Assembly: GCF_022811645.1 (NCBI RefSeq)
Contig: NZ_CP094534.1
Location: 2,976,001 to 3,040,000, forward strand
Length of the DNA stretch: 64,000 nucleotides
From: Hymenobacter monticola
Lineage (GTDB): Bacteria > Bacteroidota > Bacteroidia > Cytophagales > Hymenobacteraceae
Reading direction: 5' to 3'
In this document: positions 43,939-53,318 of the stretch, piece by piece
How the letters are laid out: the number at the start of each line of letters is the position of its first letter
Numbering within the stretch: position 1 is the first letter of the stretch
Notes under the pieces: model-generated
What the model was told of the DNA's origin: nothing
Seen by the model: the letters and a program-made list of their open reading frames with translations, nothing else
Database searches by the model: none
Made by a program: the position numbers and the translations under genes

Positions 43939-44025
43939 TGTCATTCTGAGCGCAGCGAAGGACTTTCTCACGATAGGGCAAACAGTGCAGCTGTGATAAG
44001 GTCCTTCGCTGCGCTCAGGATAACA
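43939..44025. repeat. Second copy of the 87-bp 'TGTCATYCTGAGCG' hairpin
   Basis: TGTCATTCTGAGCGCAGCGA (from 43939) pairs with TCGCTGCGCTCAGGATAACA ending at 44025. Length (87 bp), arms and central CACGAT...GTGATAAGG match the copy at 33251-33337. It lies in the divergent gap between xseA and the first M13 peptidase gene. Confidence 0.85.
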
Positions 44026-44119
44026 GACGTTTCTAGTGGGAGAGAATACCAGTGCAACCCCGGTTCTGCCTGCGCGTCCCTAACTTCACGGCATCATTTA
44101 TTCATCCCACTCATCATTC

Positions 44120-46177
44120 ATGATTGCAAATTTGATTGCGCGGCGGCTTGGCCTGGCCGTGCTTGGCCTCGGCAGCCTGGTAGCCACCAGCGCTTCGGCC
44201 CAAACTGCTTCGGCGCAGAAAGGCGTCGGCATCAACATCGCCAACATCGACCCGTCGGTGAAGCCCTGCGAGGACTTCTTTCACTACGCTTCGGGCAACT
44301 GGTTGAAAAACAACCCAATTCCGGCCGCTGAGTCGCGCTGGGGCTCGTTCAACGAGCTGGCCAATAACAACAACGCCACCCTGCGCGCCATCCTGGACCA
44401 AGCGGCTAAGAATGCCGCCAAAGAGCCCAAAGGCTCGAATGCCCAGAAGGTGGGCGACTTCTACGCTTCGGCCATGGACTCGGCCGCTATTGACGCGGCC
44501 GGCCTGAAGTACCTCAAGCCGCACCTCGACCGCATCATGGCCATCAACAGCCTAGCCGACGAGCAAAAGCTGCTGGCCGACCCGAAAAGCCACGTGGGCA
44601 GCGTATGGTTTGGCTCAGGCGTGGGGCAAGATGAAAAAATCAGCACCCAGTACGCCATTTACCTGGGCCAGGGCGGCCTCTCGCTGCCCGACCGCGACTA
44701 CTACCTGAAGGACGACGCGCGCAGCAAAGCTATTCGCAACGCCTACCAGACTTACCAGGTCAACATTTTCAAGATGCTGGGCGACGACCAGGCCACGGCC
44801 GAGAAAAACGCCGCCGCTGTTACCCGCATCGAAACGCGCCTGGCCAAGGCCAGCAAGAGCCGCGTGGACCTGCGCGACCCCTACGCCAACTACAACAAGA
44901 TGACGGTGGCCCAGGCCAACGCCGCCTACCCCAACCTGGCCCTACCCATGATGCTGAAAGCCGAAGGCCTGGGCGCAGCGAAGGAAGTGATTGTGGGCCA
45001 GCCCGATTTCATGAAGGAAGTGAGCGTGATGTTGAAGGACGAGCCCCTGGCCGACCAGAAGCAGTACCTGCGCTGGCACCTGGTGAGCAGCGTGACTTCG
45101 GCCCTGCCTAAAGCCTACGGCGACGAAGCCTTCAACTTCAGCAAGGTGCTGAGCGGCGCCAAGAAGCAGCAGCCCCGCTGGAAGCGCATGCTGGGCTCGA
45201 CGGACCGCGCCCTGGGCGAGGCCTTCGGCCAACTCTACGTGGACAAGGCCTTCACGCCCGCTGCCAAGGCCCGCGCCAAGGAAATGATTGAGAACCTGCG
45301 CAAAGCCTACGCCGAGCGCATTCAGGCCACCGACTGGATGAGCGCCGCCACCAAAAAGGAGGCCCTCACCAAGCTCAACGCCTTTGTGGTGAAAATTGGC
45401 TACCCCGACAAGTGGAAGGACTATTCGAGCCTGAACGTGAGCCGCGAAAGCTACCTCAACAACCTGTTTGCTGCCCAGGAATGGGCCAACCGCGAGGAGG
45501 TAAGCAAGTTCGGCAAGCCGATTGACCGCAACGAGTGGGGCATGACGCCGCCCACGGTGAACGCCTACTACAACCCGCCGATGAACGAGATTGTGTTCCC
45601 GGCCGGCATCCTGCAGCCTCCGTTCTTCGACCCCAAGGCGGATGACGCGGTGAACTACGGCGGCATCGGCGCGGTGATTGGCCACGAAATGACCCACGGC
45701 TTCGACGACCAAGGCCGCCAGTACGACTCCAAGGGCAACCTGCGCGACTGGTGGACCAAGGAAGATGCCGACAAGTTCAACGCCAAGGCGGCCATTGTGG
45801 GCAAGCAGTACGACGCTTTCTCGCCGCTGGACTCAGTGCACGTGAACGGCAAGCTGACGATGGGCGAAAACCTGGCCGACCTCGGTGGTCTGACCATTGC
45901 CTATCAGGCTTTTGAAAAGACCCCGCAGGCCAAGGCCGGCCAGAAAATTGACGGCTTCACGCCGGAGCAGCGCTTCTTCCTGGCTTACGGCCAGATTTGG
46001 CGCACCAACACCCGCGACGAGTACATCCGCCAGCAGGTGCAGACCGACCCGCACTCGCCGGCCATGTACCGCACCAACGGCCCGCTCATGAACATGCCGG
46101 AATTCTTCAAAGCCTTTGGCTGCCAGGACGGCAACAAGATGATGCGCGCCGCCGCCGACCGCTCGAAAATCTGGTAG
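44120..46177 (+). CDS. M13 family zinc metallopeptidase (neprilysin/PepO-like), copy 1
   Basis: The 685-residue protein starts with a signal peptide (GLAVLGLGSLVATSASAQ). The M13 N-terminal half begins IDPSVKPCEDFFHYASGNW. The zinc site is HEMTH (His522, Glu523, His526) and the third ligand is Glu583 in ENLADLGG. Further blocks are NAYYNPPMNEIVFPAGILQP and DPHSPAMYRTNGPL. The enzyme should cut short peptides outside the cytoplasm. It ends KIW where animal relatives have a C-terminal CxxW. It is followed by a close paralogue; the 239-bp gap holds an interspersed repeat. Confidence 0.95.
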   Translation: MIANLIARRLGLAVLGLGSLVATSASAQTASAQKGVGINIANIDPSVKPCEDFFHYASGNWLKNNPIPAAESRWGSFNELANNNNATLRAILDQAAKNAAKEPKGSNAQKVGDFYASAMDSAAIDAAGLKYLKPHLDRIMAINSLADEQKLLADPKSHVGSVWFGSGVGQDEKISTQYAIYLGQGGLSLPDRDYYLKDDARSKAIRNAYQTYQVNIFKMLGDDQATAEKNAAAVTRIETRLAKASKSRVDLRDPYANYNKMTVAQANAAYPNLALPMMLKAEGLGAAKEVIVGQPDFMKEVSVMLKDEPLADQKQYLRWHLVSSVTSALPKAYGDEAFNFSKVLSGAKKQQPRWKRMLGSTDRALGEAFGQLYVDKAFTPAAKARAKEMIENLRKAYAERIQATDWMSAATKKEALTKLNAFVVKIGYPDKWKDYSSLNVSRESYLNNLFAAQEWANREEVSKFGKPIDRNEWGMTPPTVNAYYNPPMNEIVFPAGILQPPFFDPKADDAVNYGGIGAVIGHEMTHGFDDQGRQYDSKGNLRDWWTKEDADKFNAKAAIVGKQYDAFSPLDSVHVNGKLTMGENLADLGGLTIAYQAFEKTPQAKAGQKIDGFTPEQRFFLAYGQIWRTNTRDEYIRQQVQTDPHSPAMYRTNGPLMNMPEFFKAFGCQDGNKMMRAAADRSKIW

Positions 46178-46200
46178 GTCAGGGCTGAACGCAGACGTTG

Positions 46201-46299
46201 GAACGTCATGCCAAGCAAAGTCGAAGCAGTTCTACCGGGCTACTAATTCATTTTAGTAAAACGGCAGAGATGCGGCGATTTTGCTCAGCATGACGTTCT
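46201..46299. repeat. Second copy of the 'GAACGTCATGC' inverted repeat
   Basis: GAACGTCATGCCAAGCAAAG (from 46201) and GCTCAGCATGACGTTC (ending 46299) are imperfect inverted ends. The inner part contains CTAATTCATTTTAG. It lies between the two M13 peptidase genes. Confidence 0.75.
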
Positions 46300-46416
46300 T
46301 TTTTTGTGACTGTAGATTGCCAAAATCGCATTGTTCTGCTTAATGCTTTGCATTTTTTGCACGAGAATGCGGTTGTAACTTGCACATTCTAACTAATTCC
46401 CACTTTTCGTTTCCAC

Positions 46417-48516
46417 ATGACTCACATTTCTTTTTTGCACCGGGCGGCTTTGTCGGCGGCGGTGCTGGGGCTGGCGGCCGGCGCGGCCCACGCCCAGGAC
46501 CAAAAAATCAAGACCAAGTCAAGCGCGGGCAAGACCAAAACGACGGTGAGCACCTCGGGTCAGTCAGGCGTGGGCATCACCCTGGCCAACCTTGACCGCT
46601 CGGTGCCACCCTGCGACGACTTCTTCCAGTTTGCCAACGGCACCTGGATGAAAAACAACCCCATTCCGGAGTCCGAAACTTCCTGGGGCGGCTTCAATCA
46701 GCTGCGCAACCGCAACCGCGACGTGGTGCACGGCATCCTGGAAAAGGTGGCCGCCGACCGCACGGCCAAGCCCGGCTCGAACGCCCAGAAAGTGGGCGAC
46801 TTCTACGCTGCCGCCCTCGACAGCGTGGCGGTGGAAAAGGCAGGCCTGAAGTACCTGCAGCCGCGCCTCGACAAGATTAACGCCATTCAGGACGTGGCTG
46901 GCATTCAGCGCTACCTCGCAGACCCGCGCAACCTGGGCAAGGGCTGGTACGGCCTGGGTGTGGGCCAGGACGCCAAGAACAGCAACGTATACGCCGTGCA
47001 GATGCGCCAGGGCGGCCTCACCCTGCCTGACCGCGACTACTACCTGAAAGACGATGCCCGCTCGAAAGCTATTCGGGCCGCCTACCGCACCTACCAGGTG
47101 AACACCTTTAAGCTGCTGGGCGACGACCAGGCCACGGCCGAGCGCAACGCCGACGCCGTGACGCGCCTCGAAACGCGCATGGCCCGCGCCAGCCGCGACC
47201 GGGTGGCCCTGCGCGACCGCGAAAGCAACTACAACAAGATGACCGTGGCCCAGGTGGCCGCCGCCTACCCCAACCTCGACATTCCGCTGCGCCTGAAGGA
47301 AAGTGGCCTGAGCGGGGCCAAGGAAATCATTGTGGGCCAGCCCGACTACCTGAAGGAGGCCAACGTAATGATTAAGGAGGAGCCCATTGCCGACCAAAAG
47401 CAGTACCTGCGCTTCCACCTGGTGGAGGGCGTGTCGTCGGCCCTGCCCAAGGCCTACGTAGACGAGAACTTCCGCCTCACGCAGGTGCTCACGGGCGCTA
47501 AGGTGCCCCAGGCCCGCTGGAAACGTGCCTTTGCCGCTACTGATGGCGCCCTGGGCGAAGCTTTCGGCCAGATTTATGTCGACCAGGACTTCAGCCCCGC
47601 GGCCAAGGCACGCGCCAAGGCCATGGTGGAAAACATGCGCCAGGCCTACGCCGAGCGCATTCAGGCCACCGAGTGGATGAGCGCCGCCACCAAAAAGGAG
47701 GCCCTCACCAAGCTCAACGCCTTTGTGGTGAAAATTGGCTACCCCGACAAGTGGAAGGACTACTCCAAGCTGAACATCAGCCGCGAAAGCGCCCTGAACA
47801 ACCTGTTTGCCGTGGCTGAGTTCAACACCATGGACAACCTGAGCAAGTTTGGCCAGCCCGTGGACCGCGCGGTGTGGGGCATGACGCCGCCCACGGTGAA
47901 CGCCTACTACAACCCCTCGCTGAACGAGATTGTGTTCCCGGCCGGCATCCTGCAGCCGCCGTTCTACGACCCCAAGGCGGATGACGCGGTGAACTACGGC
48001 GGCATCGGCGCCGTGATTGGCCACGAAATGACCCACGGCTTCGACGACCAGGGCCGCAAGGTGGATTCGCAAGGCAACCTGCGCGACTGGTGGACCAAGG
48101 AAGACGGCGAGAAATTCATGGCCAAGGCCGACGTGGTGGGCAAGCAGTACGACGCCTTCACGCCGCTGGACTCGGTGCACGTGAACGGCAAGCTGACGAT
48201 GGGCGAGAACCTGGCCGACCTCGGCGGCCTGACCATTGCCTACCAGGCCTTCATGAAGACGCCCCAGGCCAAGGCCGGCAAAATGATTGACGGCTTCACG
48301 CCGGAGCAGCGCTTTTTCCTGAGCTACGCCCAAATCTGGCGCGTGAACCAGCGCCCCGAGGCCCTGCGCCAGCAGGTGCAAACCGACCCGCACTCGCCGG
48401 GCCACTACCGCACCATCGGGCCGCTGCAGAACTTCCCGGAGTTTCACAAGGCCTTTCAGTGTAAGGACGGCGACAAGATGGTGCGTTCGGCCAGTAACCG
48501 CGCCAAAATCTGGTAA
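46417..48516 (+). CDS. M13 family zinc metallopeptidase, copy 2
   Basis: The 699-residue paralogue has a signal peptide (AALSAAVLGLAAGAAHAQ), a Lys/Thr-rich spacer and the M13 core from LDRSVPPCDDFFQFANGTW. Zinc ligands are His536 and His540 in HEMTH and Glu597 in ENLADLGG. It is similar to copy 1 along the full length, and near-identical at DNA level in places (for example 45327-45428 against 47665-47766). Its upstream region contains TAACTTGC at about 46375, a weak match to the -7 element, so it may have its own promoter. Confidence 0.95.
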   Translation: MTHISFLHRAALSAAVLGLAAGAAHAQDQKIKTKSSAGKTKTTVSTSGQSGVGITLANLDRSVPPCDDFFQFANGTWMKNNPIPESETSWGGFNQLRNRNRDVVHGILEKVAADRTAKPGSNAQKVGDFYAAALDSVAVEKAGLKYLQPRLDKINAIQDVAGIQRYLADPRNLGKGWYGLGVGQDAKNSNVYAVQMRQGGLTLPDRDYYLKDDARSKAIRAAYRTYQVNTFKLLGDDQATAERNADAVTRLETRMARASRDRVALRDRESNYNKMTVAQVAAAYPNLDIPLRLKESGLSGAKEIIVGQPDYLKEANVMIKEEPIADQKQYLRFHLVEGVSSALPKAYVDENFRLTQVLTGAKVPQARWKRAFAATDGALGEAFGQIYVDQDFSPAAKARAKAMVENMRQAYAERIQATEWMSAATKKEALTKLNAFVVKIGYPDKWKDYSKLNISRESALNNLFAVAEFNTMDNLSKFGQPVDRAVWGMTPPTVNAYYNPSLNEIVFPAGILQPPFYDPKADDAVNYGGIGAVIGHEMTHGFDDQGRKVDSQGNLRDWWTKEDGEKFMAKADVVGKQYDAFTPLDSVHVNGKLTMGENLADLGGLTIAYQAFMKTPQAKAGKMIDGFTPEQRFFLSYAQIWRVNQRPEALRQQVQTDPHSPGHYRTIGPLQNFPEFHKAFQCKDGDKMVRSASNRAKIW

Positions 48517-48576
48517 GGCGTTTGCATAGCCACTCCTGAATCACGCACGGGAAACTGTTTCCGCGCCCGATACGAG

Positions 48577-48607
48577 AAGGTCCGCTCCCCCTGGGGGCGG
48601 GCCTTTT
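48577..48607 (+). terminator. Terminator after the second M13 peptidase gene
   Basis: AAGGTCCGCTCCCC (48577-48590) pairs, with one G-T pair and one mismatch, with GGGGGCGGGCCTT and is followed by TTT. Confidence 0.7.
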
Positions 48608-48760
48608 TAATGGGCTCTTACTGCTGCAATGAGGTTTTTCGCTCAAGCAAACGGCCTGCTTTCGTGTGCCGGACGGGTGCGTTTGCTGATGCGTTTTGCA
48701 GCTCTTCCAATGCCCGTTGTCTGGTAATCGAGCGAATAATGAGGAGGAGCTTACCGGTTT

Positions 48761-49966
48761 TTAAGCCAGCTCAATAAAAAAGCTGGTGCCTTTTTGCTCC
48801 CGGCTTTCGAGCCAGATGTGGCCGCCGTGCAGCTCTACTATCTGGCGGGCGATGAAGAGGCCCAGGCCGGTGGTTTTTTCGCCCTGCAGGCCGGCGCGCC
48901 GGGTGGGATTGAACTTGTCGAACAGGCTGGCGTGAAGCTTTCCCGGAATGCCAATGCCGGTGTCCTGCACCACGAAGCGCGCCCTGTCGGCGTGCTGAAC
49001 CACGCGCAGCGTGACGGCGCCGCCGGCGGGGGTGAACTTGATGGCGTTGCTGAGCAGGTTGTCGAGCACGCGGCTGAACTTCTGGCGGTGCAGGCGGGCG
49101 TACACAGCCTTGGCAGGGAGTTTCAGTTTCAGCTTCACGCCGGCGCTTTGGGCGGCCAGCGTGTGCACTTCGAGCCGGGCGGTAGCGTAAGCGTTTAAGT
49201 CGGTGGGGCTTTTTTGCAGAGCGTCGGCGTCGAGGTCGCCCACGTAAAGCACGTCTTCGAGCAGGGAGTTGGCTTGGCCGCAGGCGCTCTGGATGAGGGC
49301 GAGGTAATTCACCATTTCGGGTGGTGGGGGCCCTTCACCGCTGCGGCTATCTACCTCGCGCCGCAGCAGGTCGGTGAGCAGTTCGATGTGGGCTATGGGG
49401 CCCTTTAAGTCGTGGGTGGCCAATTGCAGAATGGTTTCCTGGGCATCGTAGAGCCGCCGCAGGTTGGCTTCCAGTTTTTTGCGCTCGGAAATATCTTCCA
49501 GGATGGTGTAGCCAAGCTCGGCGCCCTCATCTGGAAACAGCACCGAGGTGACCTGGCACCAGAACGAGGAGCCATCGGCGCGCACCAGGCAGGTTTCGAG
49601 GGCGAAATGCGGTAAACGGTGTTCCCAAAGGCGCTTTTGGAGCTCCTGCCAGTCGGCGCGATGGTCGGAGTGGGTGAACTCCATGATTTTGCGGCCAATG
49701 ATATCCTCGGGGCGCGTATAGCCAAGCATGTCCACCACGGCTTGGTTCACCTGCCGGATGGTCAGGTCCGGCGTGATGATTTTCTGGCCGAGCGGGGAGT
49801 TTTCAAACACCGTCCGGAAGCGGGCCTGGCTTTGGGCGTACGCCTCGTCCTGCGTCTGCTGCTCGGTACTGGCGTGCTGGCTTTTACTTAGTGAGCGGAC
49901 CTGCTCGCGCAAGGCATCGTTCTCCGCCTGGAGGGCAGCAGCGGAGGAATCGGGAGCTTGCGACAT
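48761..49966 (-). CDS. PAS-domain sensor histidine kinase, soluble
   Basis: The 401-residue protein from the ATG near 49966 has an N-terminal coiled coil (residues 8-45), a PAS domain (about 45-165, FRTVFENSPLGQKIITPDLT and GYTILEDISERK), a HisKA helix with His185 in LATHDLKGPI, and a HATPase domain with NLLSNAIKFTP, DTGIGIPG and GLGLFIARQIVELHGG. No transmembrane helix or receiver domain is present, so it senses a cytoplasmic signal and its response regulator is elsewhere. A TTG start at 50011 would extend it by 15 residues. Confidence 0.9.
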   Translation of the reverse strand: MSQAPDSSAAALQAENDALREQVRSLSKSQHASTEQQTQDEAYAQSQARFRTVFENSPLGQKIITPDLTIRQVNQAVVDMLGYTRPEDIIGRKIMEFTHSDHRADWQELQKRLWEHRLPHFALETCLVRADGSSFWCQVTSVLFPDEGAELGYTILEDISERKKLEANLRRLYDAQETILQLATHDLKGPIAHIELLTDLLRREVDSRSGEGPPPPEMVNYLALIQSACGQANSLLEDVLYVGDLDADALQKSPTDLNAYATARLEVHTLAAQSAGVKLKLKLPAKAVYARLHRQKFSRVLDNLLSNAIKFTPAGGAVTLRVVQHADRARFVVQDTGIGIPGKLHASLFDKFNPTRRAGLQGEKTTGLGLFIARQIVELHGGHIWLESREQKGTSFFIELA

Positions 49967-50099
49967 GAAAGGGGCATCTAAACAGGCTGAGGGCAACGTT
50001 GGAGCAGGCAAAGCCGCAACGGCAGACGTATGGAGTGAAGGTAGCGTAAATGAAAGTGGCAGAGGCCTGCGCGCCCAACCCCTGGGATGCCAGCCAGCC

Positions 50100-50825
50100 T
50101 CACCGCACTACCTCCACCTTCATCGGAATGTCCTTCACTGGCCATTTGTCCGACTCCACGGGCTCGTTGGAAATCTTGTCTACCACGTCCTGGCCTTCGA
50201 TAACCTCGCCGAAAACCGTGTACTTGCCATCGAGCGAGGGCACGCCGCCCACGGTGGCGTAGGCTTTGGTTTGGGCGGGCGTGAGCTTGCGGCCGGCCAT
50301 AGCCTGCGACTGAAACGGCGCCATCTTTTCGCCCACCACAAAGTAGAAATCGGTGTTGGAGGAGAGGTGGCCGGGGTTCTGCTCGTCGTCGTAGCGGGCC
50401 ATGCCCAGCGCCCCTTTCCGGTGGAAATGCTCGGCCCGGAACTCGGGCGGCAGCCGGTAGCGCTTCAGCCGGATGGTGCGCGCGCCGTAGGTTTGGCCGC
50501 CCTGCACGGCGAAGTTTTTCACCACGCGGTTGAACATGGTTTCGTCGAATACGCCCTTGCGGGCCAGCAGCAGGAAGTTGGCCTTGTGAATGGGCGTGTC
50601 GTCGTAGAGCTTCACCCGGATGTTGCCCAGGCGCGTCTTAATCAGCACTTCGGAGCCGGGATATTGTTTGCCATAAGCCAGCAGCGCGGCCGGGGCAGTG
50701 CTGTCGGCCAGCGTGGCCAGGTCAGGGCCGGGGGCGGTGGGCTTGGCGGCGGAGGCGGCCGTGGGGGGGGGCGTCTGGTTGCAGGCGACCAGCAGCGCCA
50801 GCCCAATGAAAAGGAAGCGGTTCAT
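50100..50825 (-). CDS. Peptidyl-prolyl cis-trans isomerase (cyclophilin type), lipoprotein
   Basis: The 241-residue protein has a lipoprotein signal (FLFIGLALLVACNQ, Cys15) and a Pro/Ala-rich spacer. The cyclophilin core follows: IKTRLGNIRVKLYDDTPIHK, NRVVKNFAVQGG, KGALGMAR, FYFVVGEK and YTVFGEVIEGQDVVDKI. A 20-residue or so insertion between the FAVQGG and GALGMAR blocks is common in Bacteroidota cyclophilins. It assists folding of exported proteins. The start at 50825 gives the lipobox; a hairpin terminator lies directly upstream, so it needs its own promoter. Confidence 0.92.
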   Translation of the reverse strand: MNRFLFIGLALLVACNQTPPPTAASAAKPTAPGPDLATLADSTAPAALLAYGKQYPGSEVLIKTRLGNIRVKLYDDTPIHKANFLLLARKGVFDETMFNRVVKNFAVQGGQTYGARTIRLKRYRLPPEFRAEHFHRKGALGMARYDDEQNPGHLSSNTDFYFVVGEKMAPFQSQAMAGRKLTPAQTKAYATVGGVPSLDGKYTVFGEVIEGQDVVDKISNEPVESDKWPVKDIPMKVEVVR

Positions 50826-50835
50826 GCCACAAAAT

Positions 50836-50869
50836 AAGCCCGGCTCCGCGCATTGGCAGAGCCGGGCTT
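50836..50869 (-). terminator. Terminator after the manganese catalase gene
   Basis: AAGCCCGGCTC (50836-50846) pairs with GAGCCGGGCTT (50859-50869). Read on the minus strand it is followed by ATTTTGTGG, so it ends the catalase transcript just before the isomerase gene. Confidence 0.8.
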
Positions 50870-50890
50870 GGCATGACGACGGGCAATGGA

Positions 50891-51817
50891 CTAGCTGGGC
50901 CGGTACGACTGCAGGTCTTTGCCCAGGCCCAGCTTCTTGGCGATGTCCGAGAACATCTCGGGGTCGAAGTTGTCCTCGCCGGGCGAATTCAGCTGGGGCT
51001 CTTCCTCCAGGATGGGATAGGGAACCCCCGTTTTCGCACCCTGAATCACCGAAAGCTCGGAGCCGTCTTCGGGGTGCTTGCCGTTCCAAATCACGCCGGC
51101 TTCCATGTAGGCGTTGGGCGAGAAGGTGTACAACTCGCGGTGCAGGCCGTGCTTCATGAACTCGCGCGCCTCCGGGAACATCTTGTTTGAGAGGTTGGGC
51201 ACGGGCATGAGCTTCTTCACGTCCACGCCGGTTAGTTTTTCCAGCGCCAGGGCGTAGGCATACACGTGCAGGCCGCCGCGCACCAGCAGGTAGCCCACCA
51301 TGGTGCGGGCGCAGGGGTCCGAAACCATTTCGTACACCCGCATCTTATTGGCGCGGGCGCCGCACTCCAGGAAGAAGTTGTGCAGCAGGTCGAGGCGCAG
51401 GTTGCCGGAGCTGAACACGTTGTCGCCGGTCCAGGGGCGGCCCATCGAATCCATCGGCAAAGCGGCCTGGCCGCTGGCAATGAAGTGGTGGGTGTTGCGG
51501 GCGTCGGCCGCACCAGCCAGCGGGGCCGATACCGGGTCGGGGTTGCGCTTGCTCGTGCCGGTCAGCAGCAGGTTGATGGCGTAGCTAACGGCTTCAATGT
51601 GTGAGTACTCCTCGGCGGCAATGGCCGACGTGAGGGCGTAGAAGGGGCGGAGCCGGTCGCGCCCCCGGAAGTTGAAAGACTGGAACGTGTAGTTCATCAG
51701 CGTGCTCATCTCTCCAAACTTGCCGCCCAGCAGCTCCTGCACCGCGGCAGCGTCGTTGGCGGAGGGGTTCTTGGGCTTCGGCAGGTCGAGGGCCAGCTCA
51801 TCGAGGCGCAGTATCAT
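50891..51817 (-). CDS. Manganese (non-heme) catalase
   Basis: The 308-residue protein has a ferritin-like four-helix core with all five dimanganese ligands at the spacing known from the Lactobacillus plantarum enzyme: Glu36 (KFGEMSTLMNY), Glu70 and His73 (AAEEYSHIE), Glu151 (FFLECGARANK) and His184 (RGGLHVYAYAL). It converts hydrogen peroxide to water and oxygen without heme. The N-terminal ILRLDELALDLP is also typical. No signal peptide, so cytoplasmic. The gene stands alone between two hairpin terminators. Start at 51817 preferred over 51895 for family fit. Confidence 0.93.
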   Translation of the reverse strand: MILRLDELALDLPKPKNPSANDAAAVQELLGGKFGEMSTLMNYTFQSFNFRGRDRLRPFYALTSAIAAEEYSHIEAVSYAINLLLTGTSKRNPDPVSAPLAGAADARNTHHFIASGQAALPMDSMGRPWTGDNVFSSGNLRLDLLHNFFLECGARANKMRVYEMVSDPCARTMVGYLLVRGGLHVYAYALALEKLTGVDVKKLMPVPNLSNKMFPEAREFMKHGLHRELYTFSPNAYMEAGVIWNGKHPEDGSELSVIQGAKTGVPYPILEEEPQLNSPGEDNFDPEMFSDIAKKLGLGKDLQSYRPS

Positions 51818-51844
51818 AGGCGGTAAGAAAAAAGTGGAAAGGAA

Positions 51845-51876
51845 AAAGCCGGCCTCGCACCCGCGACACCGGCTTT
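51845..51876 (-). terminator. Terminator candidate after the S1/P1-like gene
   Basis: AAAGCCGG (51845-51852) pairs with CCGGCTTT (51869-51876); on the minus strand it is followed by TTCCTTTCC. It separates the S1/P1-like gene from the catalase gene. Confidence 0.6.
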
Positions 51877-51969
51877 CCTTACGGCCTTCTATCAAGCACG
51901 GCCAACCTTGTTTTTCTAGCCTGAACTGTAGAAAATCAGTATTTTGGCTTCAATAGCCAAGAGGCTTGC

Positions 51970-53163
51970 CTATTTCGGCGCGTCGCCCTTCAGCTTAACT
52001 TTTTCGCTGCCTTCCTTGCCCTTTGTTTTGATTTTGACCTTGTCGGTGGCGGGGGCGGCGTCCGTGGCCGGCATTGCGGGGGCCGCCGGAGCGGCTTCGG
52101 TGGCTTCGGCCGGGGCGGGCGCTTCCATGTCCTGTGCCGACTTGATTTGGTCGGCGGCATCGGCCTTCTTCACCTTTTGCTGGGCCAGCAGCAGCTGGTC
52201 CTGGGCCAGGGTGTTCTTTTTCCAGGCGCTCAGCTCGGTGCTGAGCTTGGCCTTCTCGTCCTTGCTGGGCTTGCTGGGCGTCATCAGGGCGTTGAGGTCG
52301 GGCTTGCCGGCGTCTTGCCAAGCCGAGAGCCACAGCGACGACACCAGCGTGGGCGCGCCCTTGAGGCGGTAGTCTACCATGCCGCCCACGGCCTTCTCGT
52401 ATTCGGCCGCGAAGGCGTCGGAATAGCGGCGCGAGGTTTTGCCGTACTTGTGCGAGAAGGTGAAGCGCACTTCCGGCTTCATCACCTTTTCAATCTTGGT
52501 GGCGCGGTCAAACGTCTCGCCTAGGAAGCCGTAGCTCTGCGCCAGCACGTCCCAGATGGCCGCCAGCGGGTCTTTGATGTACTTGGCCGGCTCGCCGTCG
52601 AGCTTGTAGTCGTTGATATATTTCTCGGGTAGGGTGCTTTCCCAGAGGCTGTGCAGGCCCTTCTGGTCGGTGAGCTGGCCGTCGTAGTTCACGGTGGTGT
52701 GCAGGGGCACGAAGGCGTCGCCCACGTAGTGGCTCAGCTCGGCCGAGAACTTCACAATGGCGGCCGTATCGCGCGCGCGGAAAGCCTCCGTCAGGTTGTC
52801 TTTCATTTCCATCACCACCCACGGCACGGTGCCGTACTTTTTCAGGGTGTCGGCCTTGAATTTTTCCACCGCCTTGTCGTACTGCCGGGGCATCTTGCCG
52901 AAGGGGTTGTCTTCGGAGTAATGGTCCATGTCGATGTAGTGCTTGGGGGCCTCGGTGGGGTCGTCGTTGCGGCGCTCATCCGGGGCCGTGCTCAGGCGCA
53001 CCAGCTCGGGCATGTGGCGGTAGTAAAACGCCTGCATCGAGGACGGCAGCTCGTACACCGCCACCTGTGAAATGACGCGGTGGCCGAAGAAACCCCAGGC
53101 GCCGGCGGTGCCGTGGGCAAGCATGAGGGCCGCCAGCAGCAGCGGCAAAAGGATTTTTTTCAT
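51970..53163 (-). CDS. Secreted zinc hydrolase of the S1/P1 nuclease / phospholipase C superfamily
   Basis: The 397-residue protein has a signal peptide (MKKILLPLLLAALMLAHGTAGA); cleavage would leave Trp23 as the first mature residue, with His28 five residues on (WGFFGH). This copies the Trp1-His6 zinc site of S1/P1 nuclease. KHYIDMDHY, ELSHYVGDAFVPLH and GLHSLWES resemble the remaining zinc-ligand blocks. It may cleave single-stranded nucleic acid or phospholipid. The last 75 residues are Ala/Pro/Glu-rich then Lys-rich and appear disordered. It is only distantly similar to the phospholipase-like gene at 15507. Confidence 0.82.
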   Translation of the reverse strand: MKKILLPLLLAALMLAHGTAGAWGFFGHRVISQVAVYELPSSMQAFYYRHMPELVRLSTAPDERRNDDPTEAPKHYIDMDHYSEDNPFGKMPRQYDKAVEKFKADTLKKYGTVPWVVMEMKDNLTEAFRARDTAAIVKFSAELSHYVGDAFVPLHTTVNYDGQLTDQKGLHSLWESTLPEKYINDYKLDGEPAKYIKDPLAAIWDVLAQSYGFLGETFDRATKIEKVMKPEVRFTFSHKYGKTSRRYSDAFAAEYEKAVGGMVDYRLKGAPTLVSSLWLSAWQDAGKPDLNALMTPSKPSKDEKAKLSTELSAWKKNTLAQDQLLLAQQKVKKADAADQIKSAQDMEAPAPAEATEAAPAAPAMPATDAAPATDKVKIKTKGKEGSEKVKLKGDAPK

Positions 53164-53278
53164 GGAAAAAAAAAAGATGACGGGAGGGAAAAGACGGGTC
53201 CTGCCCAAAGTTCGGGAATGGTTTGCACATTCGCTCGTGTTGCCGCTTCCGAACCCACGGGCTGGCTCCGGCCGGCCC

Positions 53279-53286
53279 TACCTTTG
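53279..53286 (+). promoter_or_regulatory. Bacteroidota -7 promoter element (TACCTTTG)
   Basis: TACCTTTG fits TAnnTTTG and lies 32 bp upstream of the ATG at 53319. Confidence 0.5.
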
Positions 53287-53318
53287 CCCACGCGGCGGGC
53301 TCCTCCCACCCCTTGCTT

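Noticed and set aside
46564..48447. 627-residue antisense frame over the second M13 peptidase
   Set aside because: Shadow frame; the zinc motifs and signal peptide support only the plus-strand gene.
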